From positions 5,115,346 through 5,179,345 of the forward strand of contig JASKMD010000030.1 in NCBI GenBank assembly GCA_030144725.1: DNA of 64,000 nt, written 5' to 3'. Position numbers and translations under genes: made by a program. The DNA is from Haematococcus lacustris (Eukaryota; Chlorophyta; Chlorophyceae; Chlamydomonadales; Haematococcaceae). Below the pieces are notes generated by a model. That model did not search any database. It worked only from the letters and a program-made list of their open reading frames with translations, and was not told the DNA's origin. This document shows, in pieces, positions 28,313 through 38,200 of the stretch. The stretch's first letter is position 1. Each line of letters starts with the position of its first letter.

Positions 28313-29164
28313 TTCTTTTCTCATAACGGTCCATCCAGTCGATCCATTCCCTTGCCTATCTATTATATCTTGAATGCTATTGAGCTTTGTTGTCTTGCTG
28401 TGAGGGTTCAGGGGTTAGGGGTATGGTTAGGGTTAGCCAGTTGCCGGGGAGGTTGTGTCAGGGGATGTGGGTGAGACTGTTCACCACACAGCAGCCACAA
28501 AAGCTGACCCTTTGGTGGGGGTAGGGCTGCTGGCCCCTGGCCGACCTGGCCCTGACCTGACCAGCGCAAACTCAATTAGGTCCAGCTGCAGCGGCTGGAG
28601 GTAGCAGGAGGCCCCATCAGCCTGGCTGCCATTTACACAAACCTGCACAGGGCTGCCTGCGTCCAGGCTGGGGCCAGCTGGGCAGGGCCCATAAGCCAGT
28701 GCAGAGCCACAGCCACGCTGCTGCTGCTGGCGAGGTACTGGTGGTGCTGGCGATGGCGGGATGGTGCTGGTGGTGGTGACTAGAAGTGGCTGGTGATGAT
28801 GGTGGCTGGCACCTTGACCATGGACCCTGTCCTAGTCCCACCCCGCTCCCTCCCCTCCCTCCCCTCCCAGGCCAGGTTGGCATGGTGCTTCCTTGGTCTG
28901 ACCACCACAATCAGACATACAAAACTCATTCAATAAGGAACAACATGTTTACTCTCCCGGCCCAGCCACGCTGATAGTTGGCTCACCACAATCAGATCAT
29001 TGCTGGCCATTACAAACACATCATTGCAGACATGTCAGCGCTCCTTCTCAATCAGTGCTCCTAGGAGGCCCAGCTAGACAAGGAAGACAAGACAAGGCAA
29101 GTACCCCCAACGGCCAAGCTAGGCTAGATCAAACTAGCCCAGTAGCCCAATCAGCACAGTTGTT
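28313..29164. other. Gap between the tRNA and the Fanzor-type element
   Basis: Contains TTAGGG-like motifs near 28410-28437, one exon-like minus-strand block (28585-28650, LQPLQLDLIEFAL before a GT donor) that I could not place in a gene, and a partial R1 end at 28915-28955. Otherwise nothing is recognised. Confidence 0.4.
28915..28955 (-). repeat. R1 3'-terminal fragment
   Basis: 'caaaactcattcaataagga' followed by 'acaacatgttt' matches the last 40 bases of other R1 copies. Confidence 0.7.
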
Positions 29165-31341
29165 CCCCTACTATTACTACAGGGCAGGGGCTGTGTTATC
29201 TGTAATCCGAACTGTTTGCATGCAGCAAGCATCCGGCACCAATACCTGATTCACTACCCCAACCCACTTGCGAAGGCCGGGCAATCTATGTTGGCATGAA
29301 ATACATGCTCTGATGTAGGCACACATGGTACTGTGCTACAGGCTGGTGGGCTTGGGCCTTGGGTGCTCGCTCTCGCAGCTTCTTGAAGCCCAGTGCTGGG
29401 TACTCCTTGCCCTGGGCAGGAAGTCTTCCTCGGTGTTGCCACCTGCACAGCTCCAGTGGGCGCCACTTGCTCTCCCCTGCCCGCTGGGAGTTGAGGGCTG
29501 CGTTGCAGTCCCTGTCCACCCATTTGCCGAGGTCCCCAGGGGTGGCCTGGGCCAGCCAAGGGCACCACATGAGCCCCCGCACTGGCGCCACAAGCGGTTC
29601 TGCACCTCTCCCGGTTTGGGCTTCCAGTCCTTAGGCCTGGTGGGCTTGCTGCTGTCCAGCTCCTCCTCACAGGGCTGGGGGCTGTTCAAGATTGAGCTGA
29701 CCCTGCTGGTGCGGAACTCATCCACTGTCACCAGCCTGCCTGGCACCCTGTCGGTTGGCTTGCCGTTGTTGGGCCTCTCCACCACCTTGCGGCAGGCCTG
29801 CAGCACGGCCTTGGCCCCCCACCCACCCCGGGTGCCAATGCCTGCGTTGCCAAAGAACACCACCAGCTGCTTGCGGGTCCCCCACTCCTGCTGGGACACG
29901 CTGGCTGCCTCCTCCTCCAACTGCATGACACACAAGGCACACAATGCAGATGACATCCTTGGCAGAACCGGGGACATGGGCACCTAGCAGGTCACATGTG
30001 GGGCATTCATCAGCCTCTGGCTCCTGCCCCTCCACCCTGCCATTGGCACAGCCTCCTCCATGATGAAGCGCTTGAGCACCCGCTGGCCTCGCGCCCTACA
30101 GCCTGAGCCTTCCGCTCTGGCCACTTGAGGCCCACACTGCAGCCCAAGTGGCCAGGGTGACGGCCACATGCTCCTGGATGGCCACCAAGGAGGTGCCCGC
30201 TGGCCTGGCTGCTGCCAGGTGCTGCAGCTTGAGCTTCATGTTGTCATTCCACCACTGGGTATTGCGGTGGGCCTGGATTGTGTCACTGTCATGCTGCACC
30301 TGGCTCCTAGTCAGCTTGCTCCTGTAGAAGCCTTGCAAGAGGCCATCTGCACGCCACACCCCTGAAGATGCGCTGACTGCTAACCATGCCCATTTGAGTG
30401 GCTGGGTCAAACAGGAACGCCCGCTCGTCAGCCAGGCCGCTACCTATGTCAGCAGGAGTGCGTGTGTTGCTGCTGCTGCCGCTGCTGTCAGAGGGGTCTG
30501 CTGCTGTTGGGCTGCTGCCAGAGGGGTCTGCTGCTGGCCCGGCTGCTGGGCTGCTGCCAGAGGTGTCAGGGGGGGTGTACTCCAGTGGGCGTATGTATTG
30601 CACACACACACTGACCCCATCAGTCAGGATTCGCCTATTTAACACAAACCCCCAGTTGGCGAGCTTGCCTACCTTGAACACACTGTCCCAGTGACTGTAG
30701 GCAACATGCTCAGCCTCAAAGGCTTCCGCTGTGGCTGTGGTCAGGCCTAGCTGGCTGCACACCCCATGCAAGACCCTGGTTTCTATCATGATGAAATGGG
30801 TACCTGACCCTGCCATGGGGGTGAGGATAAAGGGTGGGGGGCAGTATGGAACCCGATGACCCTTGCCCCTGCCCTTGCCCTTGCCCCTGCCCTTGCCCTT
30901 GCCCTTGCCCTTGCCCTTGCCCCTGCCCTTGCCCTTGCCCCTGCCCTTGCCCTTGCCCTTGCCCTTGCCCTTGCCCTTGCCCTTGCCCCTGCCCTTGCCC
31001 TTGCCCTTGCCCTTGCCCTTGCCCTTGCCCTTGCCCCTGCCCTTGCCCTTGCCCTTGCCCTTGCCCCTGCCCTTGCCCTTGCCCCTGCCCTTGCCCTTGC
31101 CCTTGCCCTTGCCCTTGCCCCTGCCCTTGCCTTCGACTGCTGGGGGGTTGGGGTCCTGCCACTCCTCAAGGCACCGGTTGACGTAGATGGCGTACAGGAT
31201 TCGCCGGTCTGCCAGCTGAGACGAGGCGGCAGCAGAGCCAGGCACGAGGAGCTGCACAGCTGGAGGTGTAGGGGCTCTGCGGAACCCCGGGGTGGGGTAG
31301 CCCACCAGGCACGTCAGAAAGGGCAAGCCACCAAAGGGCAC
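29165..31341 (-). mobile_element. Fanzor-type RNA-guided-nuclease-like element, family 1, decayed
   Basis: Minus-strand order: a domain with a KGKGRGKG repeat tract (about 30856-31130), ANWGFVLNRRILTDGVSVCV (about 30640), ADIGSGLADERAFLFDP (about 30430), QGFYRSKLTRSQVQHDSDTI (about 30330), VVFFGNAGIGTRGGWGAKAV (about 29850), LVTVDEFRTSRVSSILN (about 29730), RGLMWCPWLAQ and KWVDRDCNAALNSQRAGESK (about 29560-29490). This matches the layout of Fanzor/TnpB proteins: first acidic residue, a G-N-x-G/G-R-G-G segment, E in V-D-E-F-x-T-S, and D in D-R-D-x-N-A-A. The zinc-finger first C-x-x-C is replaced by S-x-x-S. At least two frameshifts (near 30370 and 29600) and a possible intron or insertion near 29950-30050 show decay. 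The 3' end (29165-29330) is shared with two solo copies at 57405 and 58735. Confidence 0.65.
30856..31130. repeat. Hexanucleotide repeat (CCCTTG/CCCCTG) inside the Fanzor-like ORF
   Basis: Mixed CCCTTG and CCCCTG units, about 46 in all, in the coding frame of the minus-strand ORF, where they encode Gly-Lys and Gly-Arg dipeptides. Confidence 0.95.
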
Positions 31342-31526
31342 CTCTTGCCACAGCAGTGACTAAAACACACGGCCAGGTCCAAATCGGCAGGTAGCATGTC
31401 CTCTATAGCTCCAATGTCAGGCAGGTGGATGCGTAGCTGCCTGGCTTGGCCGTCACCATGGGTGCAAATGAAAGGGTGATTGTGAGGAATGGAGTTGTGG
31501 GTAGCCCAATCAGCAGTCTCTGTGGT

Positions 31527-31795
31527 TCAGTCCTCTGCAAGCAGGACAGCGAACACAACGCAATACATGATGCATGGCCCATCCGCATGCCACAGCACGA
31601 CATGGACCATGCACTCATATAGCAGACCTGGGACAATGTGAATTGCCATGGGGAAATGTGACGCAAAGCCTTCTTGCACGCACCATACACTCGGCACTCG
31701 TCTGCGTCGGGAGCACCTTCACAGTACTGCTCCAATGGGTTTGTTGCCTTTGCCGCAACCCTCTTATCACTGATGGCCGCTGAGACCTCCTCAAC
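31527..31795 (-). CDS. CP12: CP12, last two exons (5' part not found)
   Basis: Exon 31684-31795 begins after an AG acceptor and reads VEEVSAAISDKRVAAKATNP then LEQYCEGAPDADECRVY. The split codon at TAT-G joins to an 8-base terminal exon 31527-31534 that supplies ED and the stop, giving the classic CP12 ending DECRVYED. CP12 is the small disordered chloroplast protein that links GAPDH and phosphoribulokinase in darkness. Its C-terminal cysteine pair (Q-Y-C...D-E-C) is intact. The upstream half with the AWD motif and transit peptide should lie toward higher coordinates, but only the 1.4-kb pentanucleotide repeat, a Fanzor-like remnant and unrecognised sequence occur before the next gene. The gene may be split by a long intron or 5'-truncated. 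Confidence 0.75.
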
Positions 31796-31849
31796 CTGCG
31801 GCCGTGTAGAGCTGGGAAACTTACACTCCTGGCAGATGTAAGCCAGGAG

Positions 31850-33291
31850 CCCGCCCCGCCCCGCCCCGCCCCGCCCCGCCCCGCCCCGCCCCGCCCCGCC
31901 CCGCCCCGCCCCGCCCCGCCCCGCCCCGCCCCGCCCCGCCCCGCCCCGCCCCGCCCCGCCCCGCCCCGCCCCGCCCCGCCCCGCCCCGCCCCGCCCCGCC
32001 CCGCCCCGCCCCGCCCCGCCCCGCCCCGCCCCGCCCCGCCCCGCCCCGCCCCGCCCCGCCCCGCCCCGCCCCGCCCCGCCCCGCCCCGCCCCGCCCCGCC
32101 CCGCCCCGCCCCGCCCCGCCCCGCCCCGCCCCGCCCCGCCCCGCCCCGCCCCGCCCCGCCCCGCCCCGCCCCGCCCCGCCCCGCCCCGCCCCGCCCCGCC
32201 CCGCCCCGCCCCGCCCCGCCCCGCCCCGCCCCGCCCCGCCCCGCCCCGCCCCGCCCCGCCCCGCCCCGCCCCGCCCCGCCCCGCCCCGCCCCGCCCCGCC
32301 CCGCCCCGCCCCGCCCCGCCCCGCCCCGCCCCGCCCCGCCCCGCCCCGCCCCGCCCCGCCCCGCCCCGCCCCGCCCCGCCCCGCCCCGCCCCGCCCCGCC
32401 CCGCCCCGCCCCGCCCCGCCCCGCCCCGCCCCGCCCCGCCCCGCCCCGCCCCGCCCCGCCCCGCCCCGCCCCGCCCCGCCCCGCCCCGCCCCGCCCCGCC
32501 CCGCCCCGCCCCGCCCCGCCCCGCCCCGCCCCGCCCCGCCCCGCCCCGCCCCGCCCCGCCCCGCCCCGCCCCGCCCCGCCCCGCCCCGCCCCGCCCCGCC
32601 CCGCCCCGCCCCGCCCCGCCCCGCCCCGCCCCGCCCCGCCCCGCCCCGCCCCGCCCCGCCCCGCCCCGCCCCGCCCCGCCCCGCCCCGCCCCGCCCCGCC
32701 CCGCCCCGCCCCGCCCCGCCCCGCCCCGCCCCGCCCCGCCCCGCCCCGCCCCGCCCCGCCCCGCCCCGCCCCGCCCCGCCCCGCCCCGCCCCGCCCCGCC
32801 CCGCCCCGCCCCGCCCCGCCCCGCCCCGCCCCGCCCCGCCCCGCCCCGCCCCGCCCCGCCCCGCCCCGCCCCGCCCCGCCCCGCCCCGCCCCGCCCCGCC
32901 CCGCCCCGCCCCGCCCCGCCCCGCCCCGCCCCGCCCCGCCCCGCCCCGCCCCGCCCCGCCCCGCCCCGCCCCGCCCCGCCCCGCCCCGCCCCGCCCCGCC
33001 CCGCCCCGCCCCGCCCCGCCCCGCCCCGCCCCGCCCCGCCCCGCCCCGCCCCGCCCCGCCCCGCCCCGCCCCGCCCCGCCCCGCCCCGCCCCGCCCCGCC
33101 CCGCCCCGCCCCGCCCCGCCCCGCCCCGCCCCGCCCCGCCCCGCCCCGCCCCGCCCCGCCCCGCCCCGCCCCGCCCCGCCCCGCCCCGCCCCGCCCCGCC
33201 CCGCCCCGCCCCGCCCCGCCCCGCCCCGCCCCGCCCCGCCCCGCCCCGCCCCGCCCCGCCCCGACCCGACCCGACCCGACCCGACCCGACC
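31850..33291. repeat. Giant pentanucleotide satellite (CCGCC)n, about 283 units, ending in CCGAC variants
   Basis: CCGCC units run from 31850 to about 33262 without visible interruption, then change to CCGAC units to 33291 and to irregular 'gaccc' sequence. It starts about 55 bases upstream, on the minus strand, of the acceptor of the CP12 exon. Confidence 0.97.
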
Positions 33292-33352
33292 TCGACCCTG
33301 ACCCCGACCCCGATCCCGATCGCGACCCTGACCTGGTACCTGACCTGACCTG

Positions 33353-33735
33353 GTGGAGGGGATGAAGTGCGTGACACGCCAGCACTACGGCCAGGAGAGG
33401 GGAGTGGTGGTGTTCTTGGAAGCGGGCAACTTCAGTCAGGTTGGGTGGAAGGTCAATGGGGTGCAGGATGGATATCGCAAGGTGGTGGAGCAGCCTAGCA
33501 GGCCCAGCACGTTTGTCAGGCCTGACAGGCTGGTGATCGTGGATGGGTTCCGCACCAGCCATATCAGGCGCCCAACCCACCTCCCCCTGCCCAGCCCCCA
33601 CCTGGCCCAGTGCAATGACCCCAAGCCCCCCCATGGGGCAGGTGGCTGGACCGGGACACCAACGGGTGCCTGAACTTGCAGCGCATTGGGGAGAGCATGC
33701 AGCGTCCCATGGAGCTGTGCAGCTGGACGTCAATG
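33353..33735 (+). pseudogene. Fanzor-like family 2 remnant
   Basis: Plus-strand pieces: GVVVFLEAGNFSQVGWKVNG (about 33400-33460), YRKVVEQPSRPSTF (about 33475-33515), RLVIVDGFRTSHI (about 33527-33570, catalytic Glu position changed to Gly), then in another frame RWLDRDTNGCLNLQRIGESM (about 33643-33702) and RPMELCSW. Same order as the family 1 element at 29165-31341. A frame change and the missing zinc-finger part show it is dead. An R1 end follows directly. Confidence 0.6.
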
Positions 33736-33812
33736 TGATTGGAGTAGCCGAGTGAGGTTACCCACAGGCAAACATGTTGTTCTCTGTTGAAACAGTTTTG
33801 TTTGGTCTGACG
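33735..33812 (+). repeat. R1 3' end behind the Fanzor-like remnant
   Basis: 'gtgattggagtagccgagtg', 'ggttacccacaggcaaacat', 'gttgttctctgttgaaacag' and 'ttttgtttg' match the last 80 bases of the R1 copy at 39905-40175. Confidence 0.8.
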
Positions 33813-34520
33813 ACGGCACGGAGACATGTAACGCCATGGTATCTTTAGGGGAAAATGACACCTGGAGGGGGGAGTAACGATTTACAAATGACATCATCAA
33901 CCTGCACCCTGACCCGCACTGGGGTGGGTGCGGCCTTCAAGGGAACGCACTTGCCGGTTCCAGTGGCTTAGTTTAGGCCCATGCCAGTGTACAAGCGTAC
34001 CATCGCAGCACACCTTGACTCGCAAGAAGCATCCTGGCGGCTGCTGTAATGGGTTTGAGCGCCTATCATTAAAACCCCCATCGGATGTGTCAGTCGACCG
34101 TATGTGTCATGTTGTGGGGTCACAGGGTTCACGGAATGTGTTCTGTCTTCAACTCGCAACCCTACCTGATTGTAGGCGTTGCCTGGCCCGGACATTTGCC
34201 CGTTCACCAGTATGAAGCAAGGGAAGGGGGCGGGCGCTCCTACCCTCAGGCAAGTAAACCCTCACGGCCAATGCAATAGCATCTTTCCATGGGGCGCTGC
34301 ACACAGTCTAAAACACTGCTAAATGCTGTGGCGGGTGGGTGTCACCTACCCTGTACCCTATACCCAGCCCCGTGAGGGGGTGTGAGAGCTGTGGCACAGG
34401 GGGCAGGCGCAGGCCCGGCGGGGCAGGTGTTGGGGAGCTTGGGCAATTGCCGGGGAGCTGGTCATACGCAAGAGAGGCCGGGCCGGGTGAGAGGGGAGAA
34501 GGTGAGGGGGCGGGATGAAG
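33813..34520. other. Gap with no recognised gene
   Basis: I found neither a CP12 upstream exon nor any other coding exon here. Composition is less GC-rich than in the flanks. Confidence 0.4.
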
Positions 34521-34532
34521 GGGCAGTGGTGG

Positions 34533-34831
<299 letters not shown>

Positions 34832-35113
34832 GCCATGAGGTGGTGCTTTGTGGCACCGCATCGGCCCCCATACTGGCTTTTCATGCAAGTGCCAAGCTGG
34901 GCGCAGCAGCCGCCAATCCACGGCCCCATACCCAGGACTCCCAGCCCAAGGCTTGCAATCGCGGTAGCTGACAGGGCAGGGGTCACAGGGCAGGGATCAC
35001 AGGGCAGGGACCAGGCACAGCTGAGCTGACACGGGTGGTGAGGAATGCATCCACCAGCACCGGTCTGCCTCTGTCAAGAGTGATGGTGCCAGGCCTGTCA
35101 GGCTGCTCCAGGT

Positions 35114-35132
35114 TTACAGATCCAGGTTTACA
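35114..35132 (-). promoter_or_regulatory. Two UGUAA polyadenylation signals for the LigB/DODA-like gene
   Basis: TGTAA on the minus strand at 35132-35128 and 35118-35114, about 75-90 bases downstream of the stop at 35205. Confidence 0.6.
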
Positions 35133-35204
35133 AGAGGGCTGCTCCAGGTCAACAACTCACCCACCCACCCACCCACCCACCCAAGAGGCCTCTTTGTTGC
35201 TGTA

Positions 35205-38200
35205 CTAGCCAAAGAGAAAATGGCTGATGCTGATGTCGCCTCCGACCTGCACCTCTCTTCCAGGATTCTCGCCTGCAGCCCCAGCCGCCACCAGCAATGG
35301 GATGAGGTGCTCCTCCCGTGGGTGGGCCTGTGCAGCAGCCAGCTAGGCAGCATGGTGCATATACATTGATCTAACCCCAACCCAATTTCTACGTTGGCTC
35401 CAAATACTGCCATAGCTTCATCCCGTCACAACTCACCCCATGTCAAGGTCATGGCATGCAGTAGCATGTCACATGTCAGCAGGTGCCATGATGACATGAG
35501 GGCAGCATCTCACACATCACACATTGCCGCAATAGCTGACATGCAGGTAATTTAAACAGGCTGGTGCGGGCATGTGTTAGTCAGGCAGCCAAGTGGTGGG
35601 ACAGGCAGAGGGCTTCGAGGTTAGTCATCCCACTTGCTGGCTCAGCCCTGATGCCAGACAGAGTGAGAGTGGGTCAAGAAGCACCATGCAGGGAGGCCGC
35701 ACCAGGAGAGCGCCAGGGGCCTGGGCCCAGTGCGCCAGGGCGTTGTTGCGCTCCTGGCCCGTCAGCGTGGTGCAGGCTGTGGTGAGGAAGCTGTTGAAGG
35801 CCTGCACCACCACACAGAGACCCAGCCAAGAGAAGGATATAGGTTGGCAGGCAGGCAGGCGGGCAGGCGGGCGGGCGGGCGGGCGGGCGGCTCATGTGCT
35901 GCTACAGTAACACTGCAAGGCGCACCTGCATCTGGTCCTTTTCCTTGACTTCAGATCCAGGGTTGCGCATGGACCGCATGAAGACCTGTGCACACGCACA
36001 CACACGCACACAGAGTCCTAATAGTGGTGCCAAGGTGATGACAAGTCTGCTGGTATGATCTAGGTGCATGCGCAGTGTGACTGCGAACAGCTTGAAGCAG
36101 CAGGTCAGCTGGTGCCACAGCATCATAACGATGTTAGCCTGCCTCCCATGCCCTCTCCCCTACCCTTCTGTGATCCCCTTCGCCAGGCCTGCCTCACCTG
36201 CAGGTTGTGGAAGGAGCTGCCAGAGGCTACCAGCAGCACGTTCTCAGCCCCAAGGGGTGCCAGCGCCTGGCCCACCTGCGCAACCAGCCCAACACAGTGT
36301 TACCTAGGCTGCGTGGGTACATATGAACATGGAGACATAACTCCTCACAGGCAAACCACCGTCCAAAGGTGCTGCAGGGCCACATCATGACCTGGGCATG
36401 CGCTGCAGGGCCACAACGGCTGCTTGCGCTGTGTATGGGCTTCCGTGAAACCACTATGTGCACACATGCTAATAACGGCATTAATCGCAGGGTTGGCAAT
36501 AACCATATGTGCCGCCCTGACCTCTGCTCATCACGCCAACCCAAGCCATGGGTCCATGGCTGTCTCCCTAGCCCTCTTTGCATGTGTGAACAAACCCAAT
36601 AGGTTTGTCACGTTGCGCATGGCTTTGCTCAGTGCTCACCAAAAGTGCACACTCACACCGGTTGCCGCTGATATGCGCCAGGCTGCATGACTCTGATTTT
36701 GCTCGCTTGCTGCCGCAGCCTGTTTCTCAGCCTCCTGGGCTCAGCCCTTGTCAGCTAGACACTGCAGCCAAGCCCTGGGTGTGACCTAAGCCTCCTGGGG
36801 GCAGTGACCCTGACCTGGATGTGGCGCTCAGGGTCCAGGCTGTCCACTAGGCTGACCTGCGCAAGCAGCAGCTCAGGAACAGCGGGATGTAACAGGTCTG
36901 GAGCTCAGCCTTCTTGGTGTCCTAGTGTGACATCGCGTTGAGCAGACAGGCGGGCAACACCTAGGGTGCCTGACAAGGTGCCTTTGTTGTCGCCCTTGCT
37001 GCTACCTCACATTGTAAGTGTTTCGCCCAGCACCATCTGAGCCTGCCGAGGATGTCAAGGCTGCATGCCCGCCACAGGCATGGCCCAATGCTGCTGCAGC
37101 ACTGCAGCGCTTGTCTCCCTTCATACATCCCGATTAGGCAAGAGGCTGGACTGTGGCACCCCAGCTGGGTGCGATGCGGTGTTGACAGCCTGACCTGCAC
37201 CACTGGGACGTCAGCCTCTGGGAACATGACCTTCAGCGGCACAAACGTGCCGTGGTCGTAGCCCCTGCAGCTGTCCTGGCTGTTGGGAAGGCCCGCAGCC
37301 CTGCAGCCAGGCACAGGCCACAGGGAGGAACGTCAGTGGGTAGAGGCACTGCGGGCTACTCATAGTGGCTGTGGTGTACACAGATAAGCACCTAAGTTGG
37401 GACATTTTGAAACGGGGGGTGGCACAACTCATCACTTGCTTGGACGAAACGAATGCAACTCATATCGTTGGAGAGATCTACAAGTCCTCTAGCTGCCGAT
37501 GCCCCCAGCTCAGTATAATTCTCAAGGACTGGAGACTTATGACTTGGCCAGTGGGATACCCCCCCTAAAACCGGTTTTCCAAACTAAGTGCACCTATGTT
37601 GAGACACTCAAGTATAAACATTTTTCAGGAGAAACTTGGTCCTGCCCTTTTCGTCACTGTATCACTATAGGTCCTAGCACCAGATGGCATCAAAAGTTTA
37701 TGAAAAAACATAAAGTGGTCAGCAGGGTTCTGTGCCCCTACCCTACTTGCGTGACCTGCCACTCTTGGCACCCCTTTCAGCAACCAACCCACCCAACTCA
37801 TGCTTGCTGTAGAACCTGTCTACAGCCCTATCATACAGCAGTGGCTGGGCCGTGGCGGAGCGCCGCACAGCTGCCTGCACCAGCTCAGGGGACACATCCA
37901 GCACCTTCCATGCCGCATGCGTCGTCTTCTGCTTGCCGCTCTTGATGGAGGCTGCTGCAGCTTCCAGCATCTGCTTCTTGTTGGGGGGGAACAGGCCTGT
38001 CTTAGCAAAGGCCCGCTTCAAAGGCTCGCGGCTGTGGCCCACTGAGAGGTGGAGGGCTGAGTCCACCATGCTGATGCGCTGGGGCAACTTGGGGCTGAAC
38101 CCTTCCGCACCAGCATGGAATGCCGCCCCGGCCACCATCTTGCCATGGCTGGCCTTGACACTGCTGAAGAGCTGGTCCCAGGGCTGTAGGAAGTGAGTGC

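Noticed and set aside
28585..28740. Exon reading VCVNGSQADGASCYLQPLQL before a GT donor
   Set aside because: Splice-like borders exist, but no neighbouring exon in phase and no recognised family.
31403..33733. 776-codon open frame rich in GRGGA repeats
   Set aside because: A pentanucleotide satellite without stop codons in any frame; the true coding parts at its end are the CP12 exons.
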